Origin: Lepidurus packardi
Lineage: Eukaryota; Arthropoda; Branchiopoda; Notostraca; Triopsidae
Direction of reading: 5' to 3'
Assembly (NCBI GenBank): GCA_023053545.1
Contig: JAKZAN010000001.1
Location: 12,292,024-12,356,023, forward strand
DNA: 64,000 nt
Shown in pieces: positions 17,034 through 26,952 of the stretch; within the stretch, counting starts at the first letter, position 1; every line of letters starts with the position of its first letter. The notes beneath the pieces were generated by a model. It saw only the letters and a list, made by a program, of their open reading frames with translations, searched no databases and was not told the DNA's origin. The position numbers were made by a program, and so were the translations under genes.

Positions 17034-17981
17034 ATGGACGTACAAAATGGTTTCACTGAGTATTATAAAGGTAGCCACAAATTAGTTCACATCACTGAAA
17101 CCCAACATTTGGACCCTATTTTGGAAACCACTGATTTATTTGCCAAGAAGTTAAGTAATCGAAGAAGGTATTCGGCTGAAAGCGACGACAGTGCTTTTGA
17201 TAACGACGAAATCAAAAAAGAGACCGTTGAAGTTCAGTTTGAAGACTCCGCCCAATCCAGCGATGACTCTAATAGCTCTTATGGCAAGAAAAGAGGTATC
17301 TTGAAGCGCTGGCACGCTGACAGGTGTTAATTCCTAAAAAAGATTTTTTTTTATGTTAAGTCGACCCCAAATGAAACATTATTTTTAGGTCTCGGAGCTA
17401 TTCAGAATCCGATTGTGGAATATCGTCTCTTGAGTTCTCGTGCGTAGGCTTTCAGAGTGTGGAAGAAGAAGATGAAGAGAACAGTCGCGAAGAAGAGAAT
17501 GGCGAAGATGGCGAACGGGTAAAAAAGACCGTTCGTTTTAGCGAGGTGGTGCGCGAGCAACTTTTCAGGTGAGGCAAATTAAATTTCACTTGTTGCCTAG
17601 TTATTAAACTTATTGGAGTATTCATTTAGGAGCAATTCGAGTATATTGGGACAGCGCAAGAAAAATCAACGGAAACAGAAATTGAAGAATAAGAAGAAGG
17701 ATGCCGAAAGGTACAGCAGTAGCGTGGAGTCTGTGGAAAGTGCAACGAGTAGCTTGGAGGACCTTTCCCTCAAAGGTCGGTCCAGTCATTCAGCACTAGG
17801 CGACAGTGGCGTGGAGCTGGAGGAGTCGGATTCGGATGAAGTTAACAGCGTCGCTACACAACTGAAGAATAAGGCATCCCAGAAGTCCAAGAAGAGCTAC
17901 AAATCGAAACAGAAAGGAAGGCGTCGTTGCTATTCTGATGGAGATAAAGGCCAGGACATGATTTTTGATCTCGATATGTAG
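17034..17981 (+). CDS. Kintoun (DNAAF2) C-terminal-like protein, PIH domain absent
   Basis: Three exons, 17034-17323, 17389-17568 and 17630-17981, joined in phase, give 273 aa. Acidic/Ser-rich stretches alternate with conserved-looking blocks: KKRGILKRW..RSRSYSESD (about 92-108), KKTVRFSEVVREQLFRSNSS continuing into ILGQRKKNQRKQ (about 142-175), and an extreme C-terminus DMIFDLDM. These blocks and the FDLD-type end are what I recall from the C-terminal half of Kintoun, a cytoplasmic factor that preassembles axonemal dyneins with chaperones. Kintoun is normally 700-850 aa with PIH and CS domains first. Neither is here, and the acceptor sits directly before the ATG with no coding sequence upstream. 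It may be a split or degenerate paralogue, or an unrelated RNA-/chaperone-associated basic protein. The gene model is solid; the name is tentative. Confidence 0.6.
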
Positions 17982-18768
17982 TAGGCAGTAAGACTAGTTG
18001 CATTAAGAAAGTCTCAAAAACTCAAAACAAAAGATAATAGTAGAATAGCTTCAATTTAGTACAATCTTCCTGGTATGTAGCTTGGGTATCGTATGGTGGG
18101 GCGTGTCGTTTCCCGCACATGAAAGATGGAAAAGAAGTAAGTTTGGAAAACCCACAAAAAATGTACAAATCATCGTGTTCATTTCATGTATTTTAAGTAA
18201 ATATCCCCCAGTGTTACTGTGTTTATGTGATGATAGTTTGAATTCTTTAGCGGTTTTTTGTCTAAAGAGTTCTGTTATGTGTTATGTTACATGGGAGGGT
18301 GCGTTATAAATTTTTGTGTACATAATTTAAGGTGGTGCACATTACTATGCCGCCTACTTCAGCTATAGCATATTACGACCAATTTTTACCTTTGTTCTAG
18401 TACTCTATCCAGTAAGCTCATAGCTGAGTAAGAAATACAAGCGTGAAATTATATCACATTGCATTATTTTTTTGCTTAATAGAATTTTTTCGTTCTATCC
18501 TTCATCTCTGACGGCATTGGATGTTTACTCATAAATACTGCGTATATATTCTGAAAACAAAAGCGTTGGATAGCTTAAACTTATTTCAATTTCTCGGATT
18601 TGTCAGAAGTGATTCAAATTGGATGGAATCGAGCTCGGAATATGCGTAATTAGGGCGGATAATATTAATGGATCAGTAGACATCCATAGGTGGCGCTGTA
18701 TGTTTCGTGAAGTTGTTATTCTTCGAGAAGGGCGAGACCACCGATAAATTGCAACTAAAAATTCCACG
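17982..18768. other. Intergenic plus EFR3 upstream region
   Basis: AT-rich sequence with no coding signal. It should include the 3' UTR of the upstream gene and the promoter and 5' UTR of EFR3. A short open frame at 18082-18309 has no domain or splice support. Confidence 0.5.
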
Positions 18769-21700
18769 ATGCCTTGCTTTGGTACGTTGTAATTAATGTT
18801 CCAAATTACCGCTCTTTTCCCGTCTTATCAGCTTTAAAAGTCTGTAGCATACATGTTTAATAACAAAGGAATTAAATGAGGTAGGGTATTAGTTAAAATG
18901 AAATCGTTTAGCATGAGAGCTTGTGGTGGTTGTAGGAGACCGGCGCAAATTCTCGTGGGCTTGTATCGATTGGATGTGACACTAACACTTTTCCGAACTT
19001 CCAGTCGTAAGTCTGGAGGCCAAGCTATGGTCTGTTTTGTTTGAAGAGTGATTAACCTGATTCCAATGCTATAAGAGTAGTACTAAAGCATGGAATGTGA
19101 GTTAAGGGAAGTTTTGAGTTGCAGTAAGTTGCAAGGTTCAAGCTATTGAAGTTTCCCATACGCAACATTAATTACAACATTGTAAACTTACCTTTGTTAG
19201 GCTGTTGTGGGTGCTGCTCTGCTTTTAAACCGCGTTACAAACGTCTCGTAGACAGCATTTACCCCGTCCAACCACAAGTATACATCATCATAGCTATGAT
19301 TATTGTAAGTCTAAGAAAAATCTTTCGTCTTTCTTATTGTGTAGGATGGTCTCGTCAAGGGAAATATGGACAAACTTACCTTCTTCGCGTTGTCCTACCC
19401 CGAGAAATTGGACCGAATTGGCGAATATCTGGCACAACGGGTGAGCCGCGATATCTATCGTCGTAAATATCCGTAAGAATTAACTTAAACATGGTAAAAA
19501 TTCTGCTAAAAATATTGCTTACTGTTACGTTATTCTAGGATCGTCATAGTGTCGATGGAAGCCATGGATCAATTACTTGTAGCCTGCCATGCCCAGAGTT
19601 TAAATCTCTTCGTGGAAAGTTTCTTGAAAACTGTCCAAAAACTACTGGAAACTCCTGAGCCACAACTGCAAATCCTGGCGTCCCAATCCGTATGTTATTT
19701 GTTCTTTTGTGCACACTAAGCACATGTGCACATTCCTTAATCTCGATTCTCTCTTGACAGTTTGTCCGGTTCGCCAATATCGAAGAAGACACGCCTTCGT
19801 ACCATCGTCGTTACGACTTTTTTGTCTCCAAGTTTGCCGCGCTTTGCCATAGCAACCACCAAGACACTCAAACGCGGGATAAGCTCAGGTTGGCTGGCTT
19901 ACGGGGCTTACAGGTAAACCATAACATGTACTCCGTTGTTGTATTGTTTTCCGTTGTAAAATCTTCTAATACCTTCCTTTTTCGTTGTCAGGGCGTGGTG
20001 CGTAAAACCGTGGCTGACGATCTAGCGGAAAACATTTGGGATCCTGTCCACATGGACAAGATTGTCCCTTCTCTGCTCTATAATATGCAGCACGCGCGGC
20101 CAAAGCCCAGCGGCTCAGAAACGCCTGAAAACCCTCAAGAGGAACAAAACGATCCCCCAGCTTTAGCCGAAATGTGTCTCCGTGAACTAATCGGACGCGC
20201 TTCGTTTGGAAACATCCGATCCGTAGTGCAACCAGTTTTCAAGTAAAAATTTTCTCCTCGATCATTTTTTTTAAAAGTTAATAACTTTCCTTTTTCTAGG
20301 CATTTGGACTTGCACGAACTTTGGGTTCCCAATGATTTTGCTGTCTACACATTCCGTATCATCATGTTCTCCATTCAGGTTAATTTTTTCTTTAAATCCA
20401 ATTTGGATTTGACGCCTTAATTTAAAACATTATCTTTTTAGGCCCAGTACTCATATGCTGTCGTCGAGATTCTCATGTCCCATTTGGATCTATCAGCCAG
20501 AATCGACGCCAAAATCCGCACAAGTTTGGCTGACGTCCTTTCCAAAATCATAGCTGTCGTCGCTGGGGAGAGTGTTGGTAACTAAACTACTCTTGTGTGG
20601 ACATCATAGACTAAAAATTGACTTTTTTTCTGAGTCAGGTCCTTCAGTTCTGGAGATCATCAACTCTCTTTTAAAGCATTTAAGGAATTCGATTAGCCAC
20701 AGTCTAACACGAACAGGTCAAGAAGACATGGATCAAGAAGATGAGAAGCAATACCAAGAAGCTTTAATGAATGCCTTAGCTGAGTTTGCCAATCACTTGC
20801 CCAGTTATCAGAAAGTCGAAATCATGATGTTTATATTGGGTAAAACACCCTTACCGCTGTCCGATGCGCAAGACAAGAACGATGCTGTGCGAGACGCACT
20901 CTTACAGAACATGCTCCTCAAATGCCTTTTAAAGGTAAACAAGCGTCAAACGTCCCATTTCCGTTTTTTTTTTATTTATTTTTTTCTCACAAGAAGTGTC
21001 GTGTTATTCTGTGGCATTATTATTATTAGTATATATGTTTATATATTTTTTTTTACATTTTTAGGTTAGTATTAAATACGAGACCAGGAATTACTCCACA
21101 ACGTTTCCGCACTCGTTTTTGGAGCATTTGCTCAGACTGTCTTTAACGCCGGACCCAGATGTGCGTCTTGTAGTGCAACGTATTTTGCACACCTTGTTAG
21201 ACAGACATGGAAATAAGGAAAAGCTGTTGCACCCAACGTAAGATATAAAGAAAACTACTCTTTTGTATGCATTTTCTTTAAGCTAACGGTTTTTACTCCT
21301 TTTTTCCCCAGAATTAAAGTACAGGAGCTTCAGCTAAAATTCGAGCCCAGTTCTAGAACTGACACGACTTTTATAAAGAAGCATGCAGGCGAATTATTGG
21401 GCTGCATTCTGGATAATTTGGAGTTACCTTCGAATGGAATGGAGAATATGGAAGCCTTGTACTGCACTGTGGGTCTAATTTGCGTGGAATTGGCCTGCGA
21501 ACCGGCTCTGTACGAGTTTTTACGACTACTCTTCTCAATTCAAGTGAATTTTGATCATTTAAGTCCATTATTGTAATTCGAATGTTAATAATTTGATGGA
21601 AATGTTAAAACTTCTCTAGGATCTTGCGTTAAGCAATGGATTCTTGACTCCGCACCAACGTTGCTATTTACACGTGATGGTTCTCGGTATTGGCGCACTA

Positions 21701-22572
21701 ATGGGCCATGTTTTGAACCTGGTGTCATTTGTGGAATACATTAACAAGGTACAAAATCGATTCGAAATTCATTTTAAACCAAATTCTAAGTTTCAAGCGA
21801 CTTTTAATTCACGTCTAGCTGGCGGAGGAGCGTTCAGCTGCGTGTCCATTATTAGTTCCTGAAACGTTTAGACAAGAGCAAGTGAGTCTAGCAGAAGCCT
21901 CCTTATCACTGCCGTCAAGTTGTCTTTTGGAGCAAGATTCCGTGGCGGAGTCTTTGAAAGCGAGTGGGATTGACGTAACGGGCGTTACTGTGCAAACATC
22001 GTTTCCTGCCGGAACCCCTCATAGGTATTCCTGGGGAGATTCCGTGACCCAGCCCTCGAACACGGACTTGAGTGCTATTAGCGTTGATGTAGAGAGTGCA
22101 GCGTCTTCTCCTGGTATCGTTAGAGTGAGTAATTGCTTAGTTTTTCGGTGGAATTCTGTAATTGTGCACTAACGTTCGATTTATATACGAATTACAGAAG
22201 CAACCAGAGGAAGAATTGACGTACGCGGCGTTCAAGAAAGTCATGACCGAGCCGCAGGATGTGCGTCGCGAAGCCGATCTGGAAAGACGGCAGTATATCT
22301 GTGATACCTTTAAAAATGCACCGTTTCAAGAACTCATGGCGTTCAATAAGGTACTTTCAATGCGTAACGTCTCTTTTTCGAACGTAGTTATGTATGCTTA
22401 ACTTAACTTCCGATTGCAGGGAGGCGTAATCCTTCAAGAAACCTTGGAAAACATACTGTCACACATAACGGTGAACCCTGTGCAGCCCAAAGAGTCAAAC
22501 AACGAGGTGACGTCTGGCTACGTGAGGAATTCGCTTTACGACGTTCAATTCCCCGAGTTGTTTGTGTACTAA
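18769..22572 (+). CDS. EFR3: EFR3 homologue (rolling blackout/stambha A)
   Basis: Fifteen exons in phase: 18769-18781, 19201-19277, 19345-19472, 19539-19689, 19761-19913, 19992-20242, 20300-20378, 20442-20577, 20639-20934, 21065-21237, 21312-21543, 21620-21748, 21819-22124, 22198-22350, 22420-22572; 809 aa (human EFR3A 821). The N-terminus MPCFGCCGCCSA is a Cys cluster of the kind that is palmitoylated, followed by the family signature KPRYKRLVDSIYP. Other signatures include FVRFANIEEDTPSYHRRYDF, EIMMFILGK, and the end VQFPELFVY. EFR3 is a peripheral plasma-membrane HEAT/ARM-repeat protein that anchors PI4KIIIalpha with TTC7 and FAM126; the fly gene is needed for phototransduction and synaptic transmission. 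The start is a 13-bp coding micro-exon chosen because it completes the conserved Cys-rich N-terminus. Long alternative frames reading into introns are artefacts. Confidence 0.95.
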
Positions 22573-22744
22573 AAGCACCGCGTGTACACGGAGTTGTTTA
22601 TAGGTAAGACATTTCTTCATATTCGAGGGTTGTGGATATTAGTTTACTATTATATTGACACGGATAAATAGAGTTATACAACTGTGAAGTTTTCATAAAG
22701 TAGCACGGTGGCAGTTCCTCTTGATTTCGGAGATTTCAACTCCG

Positions 22745-24110
22745 TTATTTTTGTCCAGAATTTCTAAATCTGCCTTCGAAGCCACTATTGTAGAAGACAG
22801 CTGCGCATGTGCCGCAGCCCTAAAAAAAATTTATGTATTTGTTATTATTTATTGATATTTGTATTTATTGATATTTTATTTATTTATTTATTAAATTGGA
22901 ATGTGTTTACTTGAGAAGAAAGAGCGTTGCCCAGGCAGGTCAAGCCAGTAACACTAGTTCGGCATATTGGGCTGGTAGTTTGCATTCCCAAGTAAGCCCC
23001 TCCTCCGTGGCCTCCGTGGCTTCCGTGACCTCCAAAGGGGCGGCCGCCATGGGCTCGGCGCTTAAAACGGCCTCCAAACTGTTCGTGTCCGAGGCCATAG
23101 TTATTGACTCCAGGGAAACAGTTATCTAATTAAAACAGACACAAAATTTAATAAAAATTAAAACTTCTCCAAAAAAGTTTTGCAGAAGTTTATAAGCATA
23201 GTTTACTGGTAGTTGAAGCTACAATAGCTCCGCTAGTTGAAATACAGCTAGCCATCGTAGCAATGGCGGTCGTCTTTTGGGCGTCTGTTAAGTTTGTGTT
23301 CCGTATAACTGCCTCTAGGGCAGATTGGTTTAGGCTTCCCGTAGAATTGAGCTATATAACGAAAAACCTGGTTAGATTACCGAAATGTTGTATAGATAAA
23401 AGTGTGAACCCTTACAGCGTTGAATTGTTGCAGAATGCATTGGGACTTGCACTAAACATTTGAGGTTGAGATTACGATTAGTCATCAATTAAATGAATCC
23501 AGTAAACAGAAAGTGTGCAAAGAAACTTACATACGAATTAGTTGATACAGCGGACCCATTGTAATAACTTAGGATGTTGTTGATTCCTAAGAGTTAAGAG
23601 TTATTTGAAATAGTATTTTCATTGTTAGGGTATTAGTTGTCATTTGTTTACGGATAGCAGTTTCTTGGTCGTCGCAGGATCTGACGCTTGCAGCGTCCGT
23701 TGCGGACAAACAGGGTAACTGGGAGCATGCATTGAAAATCAGACAAATATAAAAAAGTAAATACAAATAATTTTACCAAGGAAGCTGTTGTTCTAGTTGG
23801 GCTACTAGCGTAAACTAAAATCGCATGGTAATATTTTTAAATTTTAATTAAATGAAATGTAATTGATAAGTTTTACGTGTAGTGTTTAAAGCAGTTAGGT
23901 TCCCGTTAAAGGTCGATATTGGTGGAAGAATTGCTGAAAAGCCATATCCGACACCCCCACCGCCACGGTGAGCAATAGCCTTAATTATTATTCAGGACAT
24001 GGATTAACGTGAGATCCATTGAAAGGACATAAATTTATGAAAGCAAAAACGTCTTATTGTCTACGTACCAAAGCGAATGCTGTTAGCAATAAAATCACCG
24101 AAGGTGTCAT
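22745..24110 (-). CDS. Odorant-binding-protein-like secreted protein A
   Basis: Exons in phase: 24110-24069, 23979-23877, 23814-23777, 23718-23652, 23586-23531, 23451-23416, 23351-23207, 23125-22911, 22819-22745; about 258 aa. Signal peptide MTPSVILLLTAFALAIA, then a Gly-rich stretch (HRGGGGVGYG). Eight cysteines follow the pattern C-X11-C-X~29-C-X3-C-X42-C-X14-C-(His/Gly-rich insert)-C-X8-C. The C-X3-C, ~42-residue helix and C-X8-C are hallmarks of insect OBPs (PBP/GOBP), small extracellular carriers of hydrophobic ligands. The core CKSQCILQQFNA and ALEAVIRNTNLTDAQKT match the paralogue downstream, with identical intron phases. The insert contains GGRPFGGHGSHGGHGGG. The final exon is uncertain: an alternative acceptor at 22800 gives a different tail ending at 22693 (about 269 aa). 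Confidence 0.75.
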
Positions 24111-25051
24111 TCTTTACTTAATTACACTGGTCCACGTTTGTATAAGATAGCGAGCAAAGCTTTGGGGAGGACTGCAGTAACAGCTGTGTATGTTTATCGC
24201 TTTTATCTGAGCGTCTGAATAGCGAGGGAGGTGTGAACAATTTTTTTGCCTTAATTGTACAGACAAAATTTGCAGGTGTACCGATCGTGATGACACATCG
24301 AAAGCGACAGGAAGGTCAGAGGAAACAAACTACAAGGGTGCACAATCGAGTTCCGGACAGGAAAATTAATGCGACAATTCTGACAGGTTGAGCAAAGCCT
24401 GCCATTGAAATGAGGGTAACAATGGAAAACGGAACTTGGCTTTGATTCTTTTATAATTTCCTGTCGCTGCTCTATAGAGAAATGACTACAAATATTCGGA
24501 TTACTTGGGCGGCAGATTTACGCAATTAATATTTACAATAAAGCAAATCGTTGCAAAGGTGACGCCGCAGTTTTCTCCTCGTTGTAGTACAGCCATATTC
24601 AGACCAGTCAAACTAGTAATTCAACTATAATCGGATTTCGCGAGCTAAATTATTTATAATCTTTTATAAACTTTATAATTATTATTTGTGAGTCTGTCAT
24701 CAGCATATTTTTGCCGTTTTTTATATGCGTGGTTTCTGGAGCTGATATGGTACTTTGAATAATTATAAGCACCTTTACTATTGCGATCAGGGCAAGTTTT
24801 ACTTTAGAACTACCTAATAAGTGTTGCGCAGGAATTTGTTGCTGAATTTTGTATTGATCTCTCGAAAACAATAGTGATGCACAGTTTCTTTTACAGCGTT
24901 TAAGCACAAGGAAGGAAGATTGTGTTGGGAGAAAGCAGTCCACAGTGACTAGGCCGATTCAGTTGTCCCAAGTCGCTTATTGTTTGCGTCCAGGGCGGGG
25001 ACCGCATTTAGGGCCGCATGACTAGTATAGGAAGAAAGGTATATACAGTTT
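24111..25051. other. Spacer between the two OBP-like genes
   Basis: No coding exon seen. It should hold the promoter of gene A and the 3' UTR of gene B. A minus-strand open frame at 24650-24943 is AT-rich and has no features of the neighbouring family. Confidence 0.5.
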
Positions 25052-26173
25052 TTACAAGATGTTCGCAAGTAAGCTGGTAAACTTCATTGTTACGTTGATG
25101 GATAGGGCTTTTCCTAAGCAAGCTGCGCCTTTGGCCGCCACTTGGCATTCAGCGCTCATATTCATTGGGGGAGGTCCACCCTGTTGAGCGCCTTGAGGAC
25201 GACCGCCTTGAGGGCGACCGCCTTGAGGGCGGCCACCTTGGGGACGGCCACCGGCAGTGCCGTTGGGAGCTCCACCCATGCATTGGCTCACTGATACAAG
25301 GAATGAATAATTAGTTTAGAAATGAACCTTGCAACCGTGCGTAGTTTACTCAAAGTAGTAGCGTTGACGGTGGTATCGGCCAAGCACTCTTTCAAGACTG
25401 CGGTAGCGTTAGTTTTCTGAGCATCGGTCAAGTTGGTTGCCGTAATGACAGCTTCCAAGCCGCTGGAAATAATTTGGTTGGAAGAGTCAATCTGGACGTC
25501 GTACGTAACATTATAATATGTTTAAGATATGTTTATAATGCCGGGAATCATACCGCGTTAAGTTGGGTCAGCATGCAGTTGGGCAGGCACTATATTAGAC
25601 AAAATAGACCTATAGAACCGAAGGCTTTATCAAAAAACGAAACTTACGAAGCTGGAAGAGGAAGAAGTTCCAGTGCTAGCAGGTGTAGTTGACTGTCGGT
25701 TTAACAAGAAAGAGCAAAGTAATTCAATATTAAATTAATTTTAGTTAATATATAAACTTACTCCAGTCTTTCCGGCAGTTTGGTTAATAGCTATAACATT
25801 ATCCGGAAACAAACATTGGTGTTAGTAATAATTAATTTTGAAAATTCGAATATACTAACCTTGTTGCATGCAAGTTTTGGTGACCGCTTTGTGTTCAGCT
25901 GCCAAGCAAGGAAACTAGTAAAATAAAGCTTTAAAATCAAATACTTACTCAAAGTAGAAACTTGTAACTTACGGGTCCATCTTCTGTAAGAGTTTCACAA
26001 GGTTAGATAACAATTTGTATTAAATATTAATAGAAAATAGTCTTACCGCCGGGTCCTCCTGGGCCGGATGGTCGGGCCTGTAATGTAAAATCTATTAGTA
26101 ACAATTCAATGATTAGAATGTAAATTATTACCATCGCCGTAGCGAGAAGAGCGGCAATAATGAAATACTTCAT
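25052..26173 (-). CDS. Odorant-binding-protein-like secreted protein B with PQGGR repeats
   Basis: Nine exons in phase: 26173-26132, 26077-26047, 25983-25973, 25914-25860, 25790-25762, 25692-25648, 25589-25554, 25491-25350, 25290-25052; 209 aa. Signal peptide MKYFIIAALLATAMA, then RPSGPGGPGEDGP. The eight cysteines keep the spacing of gene A: C-X11-C, CLPNC (C-X3-C), C-X42-C, C-X14-C, then a low-complexity insert with four GGRPQ repeats and a PPPMNM segment, then C-X8-C (ECQVAAKGAAC). The helix segment GLEAVITATNLTDAQKT is nearly the same as in gene A. Family role: extracellular carriage of small hydrophobic ligands in sensory or other fluids; ligand unknown. The insert between the fifth and last cysteines is not part of classical OBPs. 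Exons as short as 11 bp occur. It is the tandem duplicate of gene A. Confidence 0.82.
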
Positions 26174-26234
26174 GTTTATTTGGGTTTAGGTGAAACTTGT
26201 TGACTGTTGCGTACTGAAAGGCGTTCAAGCTGTG

Positions 26235-26267
26235 ACTGATTTCGTACTGCGTGCGGGACCTTTTATA
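26235..26267 (-). promoter_or_regulatory. TATA box and TCAGT initiator of OBP-like gene B
   Basis: On the minus strand TATAAAA occupies 26267-26261 and TCAGT occupies 26239-26235, so the initiator A lies 30 bp after the first T of the TATA box. The predicted 5' UTR is about 64 nt. Confidence 0.75.
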
Positions 26268-26952
26268 CTGCAAGGACTACATGTACTAACATTGCATGCT
26301 GCGACTGGACGCAGTCACTTCTTTAGTGAAATGGGGCGATACAACCTTGTTCTTTGTGAACGAAAGATGATTCTAATACGTGCAAGTTTTGAAACTGAAG
26401 GGCGGAGCCATTCTAGATTTTGTATGCGTTTGCGGATTATCTTGTTACAATCGTGTTCTACGCGCACCTGATATACAGAACCTACTATAGCGTGTATTAT
26501 AACGAAGATGCGTCAGGCATTCAGTGTTCCCTCGCTTTTGTGTGGATTCAAACAGTTGTCGGAAGTTCCCCAGTGTGAATACATATTGCAGCAAAGATAT
26601 ATAGTAAAAGGCGTTACAAAAATTTGATTGGGAGTTGCTGATAGTTTATATCATTAAAAAAGAGGCTTTGGGGCCTTTGCAGCAATTCCTTTTTGTATTT
26701 TGGGAGGTAACTTCGTATATGAATTATGTAAACGAGATACGGTTTCCGTCGTTCATAGTCTATGTATAAGTAAATCATTTATGAATTACAAATTTTGCAT
26801 AGACCATCGGAAGTACACTTCCCGTTTGGCTCTCTTAAACTTATTTTTGTATTAAGCGCCAAATACTTGTTCTATGTTTATTTCATCCGTTTGAGGACGC
26901 CATTGTTCCGAACTTGTTACCACCACGTGTGATACGTGAAGTTGGTGCAAAG
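26268..26952. other. Divergent intergenic region between OBP-like B and BOP1
   Basis: No coding signal. It contains upstream sequence of OBP-like gene B (-) and the TATA-less promoter and 5' UTR of BOP1 (+). Confidence 0.5.
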
